From an uncultured Eubacterium sp. (GTDB taxonomy: Bacteria > Bacillota > Clostridia > Lachnospirales > Lachnospiraceae): a stretch of DNA of 64,000 bases. The position numbers and the translations under genes were made by a program. Location of the stretch: positions 1 to 64,000 of the forward strand of contig USBB01000007.1 of assembly GCA_900552795.1 (NCBI GenBank), given 5' to 3'. Of this stretch, positions 31,570-40,521 are shown in pieces; positions within the stretch are counted from its first letter, which is position 1; each line of letters opens with the position of its first letter. The notes beneath the pieces are model-generated. The model was not told where the DNA came from. It saw only the letters and a program-made list of their open reading frames with translations, and did no database searches.

Positions 31570-32724
31570 CTAATAATTGCCTAAAAGCTTTATTGTCTCT
31601 GCCTCTTCTTCAATACCTCGCAAAGCATTCATAACAGAAGGCTCTGCAAGATTCCCCTCGAAATCCACAAAAAATCTGAATTCCCAGTTTTTATCCTCAA
31701 TAGACTTTGACTCTGCTTTATTCATATTAGGTCTTGACTCTATCTTATTCATATTAAGTCCGTTATAAATAATATGACTTAAAAGATTATATAAGGTTCC
31801 TGCCTCATTTTTTGTCTCAAATACAATGCTTATCTTTTTGGCATCCTTTACAAATCGTCTCTTATTAGTGACAATAACAAACCTTGTGGTATTGTTATCT
31901 GCATCATTTACTTCCTGCTTTAAAACCTCAAGTCCGTAAACTTCTGCCGCTTCCCTGCTCGCTATCGCAACATGCGTTGGATTATTTTCTTCCAATATCT
32001 TCTTTGCACTTCCCGCCGTATTTGCCTGACTTATCTGCTTCCAGTTCTTGTGAAGTTCAAGAAAACGTTCGCACTGCATAAGTCCCTGCGGATGTGAATA
32101 AACAGTTGTAACCTTATCAAGATCTGTTCCCGGCAGACCTAAAAGAGCATGTTCAACTTTAACATAAGTCTCTGCAACTATATAATTGTCAAATTCCTGA
32201 AGCAAATCATAAACTCCTGCAACTATTCCCGCTGTCGAATTTTCTATAGGAAGAACTGCATAATCGGCCTTTCCCGATTTAACAGCCTCCATAGCATCTT
32301 TCCATGTAGGAACTGCAAAATTATTCACTTCATTTCCAAAATATCTTTTCATAGCTATGTACGAATAAGCCCCCGCAACACCCTGATATACGACTTTGCA
32401 GTTACTTTTATCGATACAGTCAATAACCTCGTATGGCTCCATCAAGGAATTTGTCTCTTCAAGCATTCTGTACTGCATCTTTCTTGAATTAGACATTATC
32501 TGTGAAAATAAATCTGCAACAGCATATACATTTTCATTATCTTTAACCATGCTGCGTATAGCATCAAGCTTCTGATTTTCTCTGTCAGTATCAAGCACTT
32601 TCTTATTATTTTCAATCTTATACCTTGCCACATCCCTGCAAAGATTAATTCTTTCTTCAAACAAATCGACAAGCTGCCTGTCTATAGCATCTATATCGCT
32701 TCGTATTTTCCCTAAATCAAGCAT
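31570..32724 (-). CDS. pheA: Bifunctional chorismate mutase / prephenate dehydratase
   Basis: A 384-residue phenylalanine-pathway enzyme. Residues 1-85 are an AroQ-type chorismate mutase (KIRSDIDAIDRQLVDLFEER), about 108-285 the dehydratase (YQGVAGAYSYIAMKRYFG, VLPIENSTAGIV, NTTRFVIV), and the C-terminus an ACT domain for feedback control, with the ESRP motif (KIESRPNMN) that binds phenylalanine. It begins 84 bases upstream of the purO gene. Confidence 0.95.
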   Translation of the reverse strand: MLDLGKIRSDIDAIDRQLVDLFEERINLCRDVARYKIENNKKVLDTDRENQKLDAIRSMVKDNENVYAVADLFSQIMSNSRKMQYRMLEETNSLMEPYEVIDCIDKSNCKVVYQGVAGAYSYIAMKRYFGNEVNNFAVPTWKDAMEAVKSGKADYAVLPIENSTAGIVAGVYDLLQEFDNYIVAETYVKVEHALLGLPGTDLDKVTTVYSHPQGLMQCERFLELHKNWKQISQANTAGSAKKILEENNPTHVAIASREAAEVYGLEVLKQEVNDADNNTTRFVIVTNKRRFVKDAKKISIVFETKNEAGTLYNLLSHIIYNGLNMNKIESRPNMNKAESKSIEDKNWEFRFFVDFEGNLAEPSVMNALRGIEEEAETIKLLGNY

Positions 32725-32768
32725 ATATTCTCCATCCCTGTTTCTTTCATATCAATAAAATATATTGT

Positions 32769-32810
32769 ACCATATTTCTTTTTGTATTTCACTAATAAAT
32801 ATGGTATAAT
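32769..32810. promoter_or_regulatory. Divergent promoter region between pheA and a surface-protein gene
   Basis: On the plus strand TTGTAT (32,782-32,787) and TATAAT (32,805-32,810) are 17 bases apart. A 9-bp inverted repeat, ACCATATTT (32,769-32,777) / AAATATGGT (32,797-32,805), gives each strand an AAATATGGTA(T/C)AAT -10 region. It may be promoter symmetry or a shared operator. Confidence 0.6.
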
Positions 32811-32862
32811 TTCTTCAATAATTTAAAATGTATAAATTAAAATATAATATTTCAGAAAGGAA

Positions 32863-32885
32863 ACAGGTTCTCCTGTTTTTGATTG
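32863..32885 (+). promoter_or_regulatory. Hairpin in the leader of the 32,893 gene
   Basis: AAACAGG-TTCT-CCTGTTT followed by TTGATT forms a small terminator-like stem just before the start codon, where a Shine-Dalgarno sequence would be expected. It may limit expression. Confidence 0.4.
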
Positions 32886-32892
32886 CGTAACC

Positions 32893-33915
32893 ATGAAAAA
32901 AAGTAAATTCATAAAAATAATGATATTTTCCGCACTGATTATATGTATGGCAGTCGGTATATTTGTATATTTCAATTCCTCAAAATTTGAATATAATAAT
33001 GAAAATGCTGTTGGCAACACAACCGGCAATCTAAATAACGGTGGACTTTTTTGCGAATATGACGGTAAAATTTATTTTGCAAATCCCTACGACAGCGATT
33101 ATCTTTATGTTATGAACTCAGACTGTACCGAACCAAAGCATTTAAATAACGACTGCGTAAGCTCGCTTAATGTATGCGGTAATTACATATATTATGTAAA
33201 AAACAATCTTTCACGCACGTCCATAGACTCTGATAACCGAAGCAACTTTTTCGGAGTATACAGAACCGATCTAAAAGGTCAGGAAGCAAAATCTCTGTAT
33301 GAGACACTTTCAGGGATTTCAAGTCTTTCCGGAAACTACCTGTATTACCAGCACTATGATGACTCTTCACCGCTGTGCCTGTATCGTGTAAAGATTGACG
33401 GAACTGAAGAAACAAAGGTTTCTGATACACCTTTTAATCCTTCAAGTATAAATAATGGTAAAATTTACTATTCCGATCCTAATAATAAGAACAATATTAC
33501 ATCTTATGATACAAAAACAGGTTCGATAAGCTCTGTTTTCGGCGCCAACGCATATCTTGTCGACGCTACCGATAACTATATTTATTACATTGACCTTGAT
33601 AAAAACTATTCTCTTGTAAGATTGAACAGCAACACAAAAACTATAGAACTTTTGTATGAAGCAACTGACGGCAAAGTAATAAATTTCAACAGATACGGCA
33701 ATAAAATTTTCTTTCAGGTTGAAGGCACCAATGCAGGCCTTTACAGAATGAATATAAACGGAACGCAGATAGAAAAAATTGCTTCCGGCAATTTAAGACA
33801 TGTTCACTGCACATCACAATATACATTTTTCCAGTATTATGAGGACAACCAAACACTTTACCGCGTACCTACTACAGGCACATTTGTAAAAGTTGAAGAA
33901 ATAACCATAAAATAA
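32893..33915 (+). CDS. Membrane-anchored DUF5050-type beta-propeller protein
   Basis: A 340-residue protein with an N-terminal membrane anchor (about residues 7-26) and an extracellular domain of Tyr-rich repeats (GKIYFANPYD, GNYIYYVKNN, GNYLYYQHYD, DNYIYYIDLD, NKIFFQVEGT), as in DUF5050/LRP receptor-like propellers. The repeat count fits a six-blade-like fold. It probably faces the outside. No function is known. It is transcribed alone, divergent from pheA, and ends at a bidirectional terminator. Confidence 0.82.
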   Translation: MKKSKFIKIMIFSALIICMAVGIFVYFNSSKFEYNNENAVGNTTGNLNNGGLFCEYDGKIYFANPYDSDYLYVMNSDCTEPKHLNNDCVSSLNVCGNYIYYVKNNLSRTSIDSDNRSNFFGVYRTDLKGQEAKSLYETLSGISSLSGNYLYYQHYDDSSPLCLYRVKIDGTEETKVSDTPFNPSSINNGKIYYSDPNNKNNITSYDTKTGSISSVFGANAYLVDATDNYIYYIDLDKNYSLVRLNSNTKTIELLYEATDGKVINFNRYGNKIFFQVEGTNAGLYRMNINGTQIEKIASGNLRHVHCTSQYTFFQYYEDNQTLYRVPTTGTFVKVEEITIK

Positions 33916-33932
33916 TATATTTTATCATTTGT

Positions 33933-33972
33933 AAAACTCGTAAAGCAGCAATCATTGTACTTTACGAGTTTT
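33933..33972. terminator. Bidirectional intrinsic terminator
   Basis: AAAACTCGTAAAG and CTTTACGAGTTTT form a perfect 13-bp stem flanked by A and T runs, between the convergent genes at 32,893 and 33,962. Confidence 0.9.
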
Positions 33973-34411
33973 GTTTATTTCCGCACAAACTAAATATAGC
34001 CACACCTGCTACAGCTACTGCAATACCAAGAAGCTTCATCCATGAAAAATCTTTCTTCTCACTTCCAAACAGACCGAATAACTCAATAATATAAGCCACT
34101 GCAATCTGTGTTACAACTATAGTTATCTCAGCCTTCGCAACACCAAGTGTAGACATTGCCTTGATTACCGTATATGTGATAAAAGCACCTATAACACCTC
34201 CAAGCAGTGCAATTTTAGGTTCTACACTAAAAACGCCCATTATCTCCGGTCTTCCATCAAACATCCACATAATTACACATGTTGCAAAAGCTGTAATCTG
34301 CACAAAACCTGCAGCAACCCATATACTGCTGCTCTTTGTAACGCCTGTATTAAAAACACCCTGAATACTCATCAGAGCACCTGACAGCATCGCAATTAAA
34401 AAACCTGCCAT
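33962..34411 (-). CDS. YdcZ/DMT-family small membrane transporter
   Basis: A 149-residue protein with five hydrophobic spans and the YdcZ (DUF606) family pattern: SIQGVFNTGVTKSSS at the N-terminus, LLGGVIGAFITYTVIKAMST in the middle and a final WMKLLGIAVAVAGVAIFS span. Such half-size DMT proteins are thought to work as dimers. The substrate is unknown. Confidence 0.88.
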   Translation of the reverse strand: MAGFLIAMLSGALMSIQGVFNTGVTKSSSIWVAAGFVQITAFATCVIMWMFDGRPEIMGVFSVEPKIALLGGVIGAFITYTVIKAMSTLGVAKAEITIVVTQIAVAYIIELFGLFGSEKKDFSWMKLLGIAVAVAGVAIFSLCGNKQNS

Positions 34412-34482
34412 GACTTTACCTCCACATTAATATAACATAATATTAATATGCGTCATAAGCAGGTTATTTATTCCTTTTTTAT

Positions 34483-35799
34483 TTAATTTACATTTTCTTT
34501 GCTGTCTGTATCAGCACCGGCACCTGTATTTTCAATAACATCACCAGACTGCTCACCGCTGCTTTGCTGATTTAGTTCAATGCCAAGCATCGACAAATAA
34601 TTATCTACAGCAGTTTCGGCATCCTCGCCGTCCCAGATTTTACGAAACATTATCTCGTACCCTGAATATACATTTGCAGAACCGACAAATTTTGCCCTGA
34701 TATCAGAATTTTCGTATGTATCATAAATAATTCCGAACGTCGAAGCAACCTTTTTATCAATATTTACTTTCTTTGCCGATATTTTTCCCGATGTATTAAA
34801 CATTGCATTTGAATAATCATAACTTAACGCGTGAGCTACAGACTTTGCCACCTCAAGATTTCCCGCATATGAATTAACCACAGCAAGTGTCGTATCAGAC
34901 AAATTTGTTATTTCCATATCATTTCCCATGGTTGGAATTTTGCATACTCCGTATTCAATATCCGAATCTTCTATTGCTTTTAAATGATTTGCATCAACAA
35001 TAGTATAAGCAAGCTTGCCCTCTGTAAACATTGATATACATGTATCCTGTGTAGTTTCAGACCTTTCTATGCCATAGACATCTCTTAACAATGCCACCTC
35101 ATTCATAGCAGACTTAAGCCTTTCCGTATCAATATTTATCGCAGAGCTGTCCTCTCCATCTTCTCCTCCGGCCTGTATACTTCCGGCACTAAAGCCATAA
35201 TTAAGCAGCATATCTGATACATCCCACGTAATAATCTGTGTTATATTTTTGTTTTCATCTGTCTGCTGAAAATTGTCACTAAACTCAGTAAGAGCATTAA
35301 ATGTATCCTTTGGCTCAACTACACTCTTATTATACACCATAAATGAAGTATTGAAATTTACGGGATAACCATACAGCTTTCCATTATAGGACGCTGCTTT
35401 AAGAGCTGTTTTTGTATATTTCTTTTCGGTGTAATATTTATCGTATGTATTGTTTTGAGCTGCAAGACCAAGTTTGCAAATCTTAGACAGTTCATGCGCT
35501 GACACTAAATAAACATCTGCTATATTATCCTTATGAATACCCTGTTCATATATTGTATCAACGTAGTCCTCACCGCTTACAAGCACCGGAACAACCGTCA
35601 CAAGCTCATTTGCCTCATGAAATTTCTTTGCAACATACTCAAGATATCCGTTGTAGCTTTCATCTGTATACCACACATTTACAGATACCTTTTCCTCCAC
35701 ATTGAGGTTCTTTGCCGTATCGTTTTCATCACTTCTGCACGCACATAAATTAAATGTCATGACAAGAAGCATACAAATTGCAATAATTTTTTTATACAA
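34483..35799 (-). CDS. Extracellular solute-binding lipoprotein (sugar type)
   Basis: A 438-residue lipoprotein with a signal ending LCAC (lipid-modified Cys about residue 21) and a family-1 solute-binding fold (VNVWYTDESYNGYLEYVAKK, LYGYPVNFNTSFMVYNKSVV). A Glu/Ser/Gly-rich tail closes it. The start codon appears to be TTG, with AAGG about 14 bases upstream. No ABC permease or ATPase genes are adjacent, so it is an orphan binding protein or is used by a transporter elsewhere. Confidence 0.85.
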   Translation of the reverse strand: MYKKIIAICMLLVMTFNLCACRSDENDTAKNLNVEEKVSVNVWYTDESYNGYLEYVAKKFHEANELVTVVPVLVSGEDYVDTIYEQGIHKDNIADVYLVSAHELSKICKLGLAAQNNTYDKYYTEKKYTKTALKAASYNGKLYGYPVNFNTSFMVYNKSVVEPKDTFNALTEFSDNFQQTDENKNITQIITWDVSDMLLNYGFSAGSIQAGGEDGEDSSAINIDTERLKSAMNEVALLRDVYGIERSETTQDTCISMFTEGKLAYTIVDANHLKAIEDSDIEYGVCKIPTMGNDMEITNLSDTTLAVVNSYAGNLEVAKSVAHALSYDYSNAMFNTSGKISAKKVNIDKKVASTFGIIYDTYENSDIRAKFVGSANVYSGYEIMFRKIWDGEDAETAVDNYLSMLGIELNQQSSGEQSGDVIENTGAGADTDSKENVN

Positions 35800-35827
35800 T
35801 ATTATTTTTCACACTACCTTCCTAATT

Positions 35828-37027
35828 TTAGATATTTCTGCATGTATCAAGCGCTTCTCTTAATTTAATTATCATTAAATCAACGTCTTCCTTAGTAATT
35901 ACAAGCGGCGGCACAAATCTTATTACATTAGTTCCTGCCGAAAACAGAATAAGACCGTTATCTAATGCCTGCGCAATCACATTTTTAGGATTTATTGACA
36001 GCTGAAGTCCCTGAATCAGGCCAAGCCCTCTTCTTTCCTCAACTATATCATAATCAGCAACGATCTTTTCAAGCTCGTTTTTAAGATAATCTCCGACTAC
36101 ACGCACATTGTTAAGTACGTCAAGCTTGTCAAAAAGCTCAAAAACTTTTACAGCCGCTGCGCATGACAGCGGATTTCCACCGTAAGTACTTCCATGATCT
36201 CCCGGCACAAGTGCCTTTGCCACTTCATCTGTCGCAAGAAATGCTCCTACAGGCACACCACATCCCAACGCCTTTGCCACAGTAACTATATCAGGCTTTA
36301 CTTCATACTGCTGATATGCAAACATTGAACCTGTTCTTCCCATTCCGCACTGGATTTCATCAAGTATCAGAAGTATTCCTCTCTCATCACAGAGCTTTCT
36401 TACACCTTCAATAAATTCCTTTGTTGCAGGATATACACCGCCCTCTCCTTGTACAGTCTCAAATATAATAGCACATGTCTTATCATTTACAAGTGCCTTA
36501 ACGCTATCGAGGTCATTAAACTGTGCAAATTTAATTCCCGGTATCATGGGTCCGAATGCTTCCCTGTAATGCTTATTTCCTGTAACAGCAAGCGCACCCA
36601 TGCTTCTTCCGTGAAAAGAATGTTCCATTGCTATTATCTCATGGTCTGTCGAACCTGTTTTAAGATAAGCATATTTTTTAGCAAGCTTTACTGCTCCCTC
36701 AACAGCCTCAGTACCGCTGTTTGTAAAGAACACTCTGTCCATTCCTGATGCTTTTGTAATTGCCTTTGCTGCCTGTGCTGCCGGCTCATTATAAAAATAG
36801 TTTGACGTATGTATAAGCTTATCAATCTGATTTTTTAATGTATCATTGTACTCTTTATTATTATATCCAAGTGCAAAAACCGCAATACCGGCACCGAAAT
36901 CAAGATATTCTTTTCCGTTCTTATCATATAATCTTACACCATCACCTTTATCAAGAACAATCTGATATCGGTTGTATGTATGTATAAGATGCTCTTCTGC
37001 AGTCTCTATAATTTTATCTGTTTCCAT
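35828..37027 (-). CDS. argD: Acetylornithine aminotransferase
   Basis: A 399-residue class III PLP aminotransferase converting N-acetylglutamate semialdehyde to N-acetylornithine. Landmarks are FTNSGTEAVEGAVKLAKKYA, HSFHGRSMGALAVTG, LDEIQCGMGRTG (PLP Asp), VTVAKALGCGVPVGA (Lys Schiff base) and HGSTYGGNPLSCAA. It is the last gene of argC-argJ-argB-argD, five bases after argB. Confidence 0.95.
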   Translation of the reverse strand: METDKIIETAEEHLIHTYNRYQIVLDKGDGVRLYDKNGKEYLDFGAGIAVFALGYNNKEYNDTLKNQIDKLIHTSNYFYNEPAAQAAKAITKASGMDRVFFTNSGTEAVEGAVKLAKKYAYLKTGSTDHEIIAMEHSFHGRSMGALAVTGNKHYREAFGPMIPGIKFAQFNDLDSVKALVNDKTCAIIFETVQGEGGVYPATKEFIEGVRKLCDERGILLILDEIQCGMGRTGSMFAYQQYEVKPDIVTVAKALGCGVPVGAFLATDEVAKALVPGDHGSTYGGNPLSCAAAVKVFELFDKLDVLNNVRVVGDYLKNELEKIVADYDIVEERRGLGLIQGLQLSINPKNVIAQALDNGLILFSAGTNVIRFVPPLVITKEDVDLMIIKLREALDTCRNI

Positions 37028-37032
37028 ATTTA

Positions 37033-37929
37033 TTAATCTCCATTCTCGTAAAAATGCTGTGCATCCTTACCTAATATAGCTGTTCCAATTCCTTTATTTG
37101 TAAATATTTCCAGCAAAAGACAGTGCGGAATACGTCCATCAAGAATATGTACCCTTGATACACCATTTTCAATTGCATCAATGCAGTTATTAAGCTTAGG
37201 AAGCATTCCTCCGCCTATAGTTCCGCCATCAAGAAGTTCTCTGGCCTGACTTATTGTAAGCTCAGATATAAGACTGCTCTTATCATTATAATCTCTGTAA
37301 ACTCCCTCAATATCTGTAAGAAAAGCAAGCTTCTCGGCGTTAACCGCACGCGCAATGGCACAAGCTGCATCATCTGCATTTATGTTATATGAATGAAAAT
37401 CATCATCATATCCTATAGGGCATATAACAGGAAGAAAATCATCTTTTAAAAGAGCATGTATAATAGTTGTATCTACTTCCTTAACCTCGCCTACATATCC
37501 TATATCTTCACCGTTTGAAAATTTCTTCTCAACCTTTAACATTCCGCCATCCTTGCCGCTTATTCCGCAAGCCTTTATACCCAGTGCCTCAATAAGAGAA
37601 ACAAGACTTTTATTAACTTTATTAAGCACCATCTCGGCAATTTCCATTGTAGGTTCATCTGTAACTCTAAGACCATTTACAAATCTTGGTTCCATTCCGG
37701 ATTTCTCAACCCATTTGCTTATTTCCTTGCCACCGCCATGTACTATTATAGGCTTAAATCCGACAAGCTTAAGCAATACAACGTCCTGTATAACCTTTCT
37801 TTTAAGCTCCTCGTCAACCATTGCGCTGCCGCCATACTTAACAACTATTATCTTTCTGTTGAATTTCTGTATATAAGGCAGTGCTTCAATAAGTATCTGT
37901 GCTTTCTTTAATTCGTCATTCATCTCCAT
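37033..37929 (-). CDS. argB: Acetylglutamate kinase
   Basis: A 298-residue kinase that phosphorylates N-acetylglutamate, the usual feedback point of the cyclic arginine pathway. It has the amino-acid-kinase motifs VVKYGGSAM, IVHGGGKEIS and GGTIGGGMLPKLNNCI. The length suits the arginine-sensitive hexameric type. It is third in the arg operon, between argJ and argD. Confidence 0.95.
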   Translation of the reverse strand: MEMNDELKKAQILIEALPYIQKFNRKIIVVKYGGSAMVDEELKRKVIQDVVLLKLVGFKPIIVHGGGKEISKWVEKSGMEPRFVNGLRVTDEPTMEIAEMVLNKVNKSLVSLIEALGIKACGISGKDGGMLKVEKKFSNGEDIGYVGEVKEVDTTIIHALLKDDFLPVICPIGYDDDFHSYNINADDAACAIARAVNAEKLAFLTDIEGVYRDYNDKSSLISELTISQARELLDGGTIGGGMLPKLNNCIDAIENGVSRVHILDGRIPHCLLLEIFTNKGIGTAILGKDAQHFYENGD

Positions 37930-37973
37930 TACTCTGTTTTCCTTTCACAATATATTTATGATTACAGTATTAA

Positions 37974-39197
37974 TTATGAACGATAATCCGCATTTATCTT
38001 AACATAGTCAAATGTAAGGTCACATCCCCATGCAGTAGCTCTTTCAGTTCCCTGTTTTATATCAGCTATGGCTGTCACAGGATTTTTCGAAAGTATTTCC
38101 GTAGCTTTCTGTTCACTATAATCTGTGGCTGTTCCGTTCTCTACGATTTTTAACTTTCCTGCTTCACTCTCAAAATAAATATCCACAAGTTCAGGGTCAA
38201 AATCTGCTCCCGAATACCCCATCGCACAAAGAATTCTTCCCCAGTTGGCATCATGGCCGAAGATTGCAGCCTTTGTAAGGCTTGAGGTAATCACTGACTT
38301 TGCAAGTGTACGTGCCTGCTGTTTTGTGGCAGCGTTAATAACCTTTGCCTCAAAAAGACATGTACATCCCTCACCATCACCTGCAATCTTTTTAGAAAGT
38401 TCGGTCAGGACATAGCTAAGTGCCTCATAAAATGTATTATAATCGTCTCCTTCACTCTCAATCAACTGATTCTGGCTCATTCCGTTTGCAAGCACAAGCA
38501 CAGTGTCATTTGTTGATGTATCTCCGTCAACAGAAATCATATTAAATGAATCTTCAACTATAGCACTTGTCATTTTCTGCAGCATATTTTTTGAAATTGC
38601 AGCATCTGTAGTTACAAAACAAAGCATTGTAGCCATATTTGGGTGTATCATGCCTGCGCCCTTACACATGCCTCCGACTGTTACGTCCTTACCTCCTATA
38701 TTTACCTTACATGCAACCTCCTTTGCACATGTATCGGTAGTCATAATTGCTTCCGCCGCCTGTGTCCCTGCCTCCAAAGACTCACTTAAGCTTTCAGGAA
38801 GCACTTCTATACCACTGCAAATTATATCCATCGGAAGCTGTTTTCCTATAACACCTGTAGAAGCTATTAATACTTCTTGACTTTTAATTCCAAGCTTTGC
38901 TGCTGCTGCATGAGCCTCTTTACTACAGGCTTCATCCCCCTCTGCTCCTGTGCAGGCATTTGCAACGCCGCTGTTAATCACTATAGCATGAGCCTCATTT
39001 GTATTATACACAATATTTTTATCCCATTTTACAGGTGCCGCAAAAACCTTGTTAGTTGTGAATGTTCCTGCAGTAACACATGGTTTTTCACTAAAAACCA
39101 TCGCCATATCTTTTTTTTCGTTATTTTTAATACCTGCGTTAACTCCTGCTGCCTTAAATCCCAATGCAGCAGTAACGCCTCCTTTAATTATTTCCAT
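37974..39197 (-). CDS. argJ: Glutamate N-acetyltransferase / amino-acid acetyltransferase
   Basis: A 407-residue self-cleaving enzyme that recycles acetyl groups from acetylornithine to glutamate. The cleavage site is the Thr in PNMATMLCF (MA-TMLC). ATG at 39,197 follows GGAG; the ATG four codons upstream does not. Its presence makes the acetyl cycle complete without argE/argA, as in most clostridia. It is second in the operon. Confidence 0.95.
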   Translation of the reverse strand: MEIIKGGVTAALGFKAAGVNAGIKNNEKKDMAMVFSEKPCVTAGTFTTNKVFAAPVKWDKNIVYNTNEAHAIVINSGVANACTGAEGDEACSKEAHAAAAKLGIKSQEVLIASTGVIGKQLPMDIICSGIEVLPESLSESLEAGTQAAEAIMTTDTCAKEVACKVNIGGKDVTVGGMCKGAGMIHPNMATMLCFVTTDAAISKNMLQKMTSAIVEDSFNMISVDGDTSTNDTVLVLANGMSQNQLIESEGDDYNTFYEALSYVLTELSKKIAGDGEGCTCLFEAKVINAATKQQARTLAKSVITSSLTKAAIFGHDANWGRILCAMGYSGADFDPELVDIYFESEAGKLKIVENGTATDYSEQKATEILSKNPVTAIADIKQGTERATAWGCDLTFDYVKINADYRS

Positions 39198-39235
39198 ACT
39201 AATCTCCATTCCGCAGTAATTTTATTGTAATCATT

Positions 39236-40282
39236 TTATGGGAACAATGGAACCATCTTAAGGCCCTCGTTTTCAGGCAACCCAAACAAAAGATTCATAT
39301 TCTGAACAGCCTGTCCTGCTGCACCCTTAACAAGATTATCCAATGCACCCATCATTATAAGCCTGTTTGTCCTCGGCTCTATCTTAAAGCCTATATCTAC
39401 AAAATTACTGCCCTCAACCCAGCGTGTCTCCGGACACACATCCTTTTCAAGCACTCTTATAAAAAATTCATTTCCATAATATTTATCGTATATTGCCTTA
39501 ACCTCATCATATGTAACGCACTTTTTTAGGTTTGCATATGATGTCACAAGAATACCCCTGTTCATCGGAACAAGATGCGGAGTGAATATAAGCTTTATAT
39601 CATTTCTGCCGCATGCGTATCCGAGCTGCTCCTCTATCTCAGGTGTATGTCTGTGAGTTCCGACACCATAAGCTTTCATGCTCTCATTTACCTCACAGAA
39701 AAGATTAGGCACCTTTGCACCTCTTCCTGCTCCTGATGTACCGCTTTTTGCATCAATTATTATGCTGTCAGGGTCAATGATTCCTTCTTTTACCATAGGA
39801 TACAATGTAAGAATTGATGTCGTTGTATAACATCCCGGATTTGCTATAATTCTTGTATTTTCATTAATCTTATCCCTGTTTATCTCACACAGTCCATAAA
39901 CAGCTTCATCTATATATTTCGGCGCTTTGTGTGTAATTTTATACCATTCCTCATACACATTTACATCCTTAAGTCTGAAGTCAGCGCTTAAATCTATAAT
40001 CTTTACTTTATTTAAAATATCATCGTTTACAAGTGAAGCGCATAAGCCCTGCGGAGTCGCTGTAAAAATAACATCAACTGCCTCTGCAAGCTCTTCCATA
40101 TTATCATCCATACATACGTTATCTACAAGCTGAAACATATTTCTGTATACATCTGCATATTTCTGGTCTATGTAACTTCTTGAACCGAACCACACTATCT
40201 CTACATCCTTATGTCCCAAAAGAATTCTCACCAGCTCATTTCCGGCATATCCTGTAGAACCGATTATACCAGCCTTTATCAT
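39236..40282 (-). CDS. argC: N-acetyl-gamma-glutamyl-phosphate reductase
   Basis: A 348-residue NADPH-dependent reductase. The nucleotide motif is GIIGSTGYAGNELVRIL and the catalytic Cys lies in ANPGCYTTTSIL. GGAGG precedes the ATG by seven bases. It is the first gene of the arginine operon, divergent from argG across a 239-base control region with an ArgR-like palindrome. Confidence 0.95.
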   Translation of the reverse strand: MIKAGIIGSTGYAGNELVRILLGHKDVEIVWFGSRSYIDQKYADVYRNMFQLVDNVCMDDNMEELAEAVDVIFTATPQGLCASLVNDDILNKVKIIDLSADFRLKDVNVYEEWYKITHKAPKYIDEAVYGLCEINRDKINENTRIIANPGCYTTTSILTLYPMVKEGIIDPDSIIIDAKSGTSGAGRGAKVPNLFCEVNESMKAYGVGTHRHTPEIEEQLGYACGRNDIKLIFTPHLVPMNRGILVTSYANLKKCVTYDEVKAIYDKYYGNEFFIRVLEKDVCPETRWVEGSNFVDIGFKIEPRTNRLIMMGALDNLVKGAAGQAVQNMNLLFGLPENEGLKMVPLFP

Positions 40283-40323
40283 AAATATTCCTCCATTCCG
40301 AATACTTTCTAAACTTAAACTTC

Positions 40324-40351
40324 ATTATAACAACTTTTTTTCTGATGTAAA
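40324..40351 (-). promoter_or_regulatory. argCJBD promoter
   Basis: On the minus strand TTTACA (40,351-40,346) and TATAAT (40,329-40,324) are 16 bases apart. Confidence 0.6.
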
Positions 40352-40376
40352 GACCTATTTGCATATTTTTTATATT

Positions 40377-40395
40377 TATACATAAATAGTGTATA
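40377..40395. promoter_or_regulatory. ArgR-box-like palindrome
   Basis: TATACA-TAAATAG-TGTATA is a perfect 6-bp inverted repeat with a 7-base centre, AT-rich like ARG boxes, lying between the argC and argG promoters. Assignment to ArgR is inferred from position. Confidence 0.5.
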
Positions 40396-40422
40396 TTTTT
40401 ACATAATATCAGCTTTTTACTA

Positions 40423-40479
40423 TTGCATTTTAACTTTATTTGGATTATTATAAGGTTCAGAGATTTTCCGGACTGAACC
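40423..40479 (+). promoter_or_regulatory. argG: argG promoter and leader hairpin
   Basis: TTGCAT (40,423-40,428) and TATTAT (40,446-40,451) are 17 bases apart. GGTTCAG (40,454-40,460) and CTGAACC (40,473-40,479) form a perfect 7-bp stem at or near the 5' end of the mRNA. It could protect the transcript or be an operator. Confidence 0.55.
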
Positions 40480-40521
40480 GGATGATAAAATATCTATAAT
40501 ACATATAGGAGGACTTTCAAT

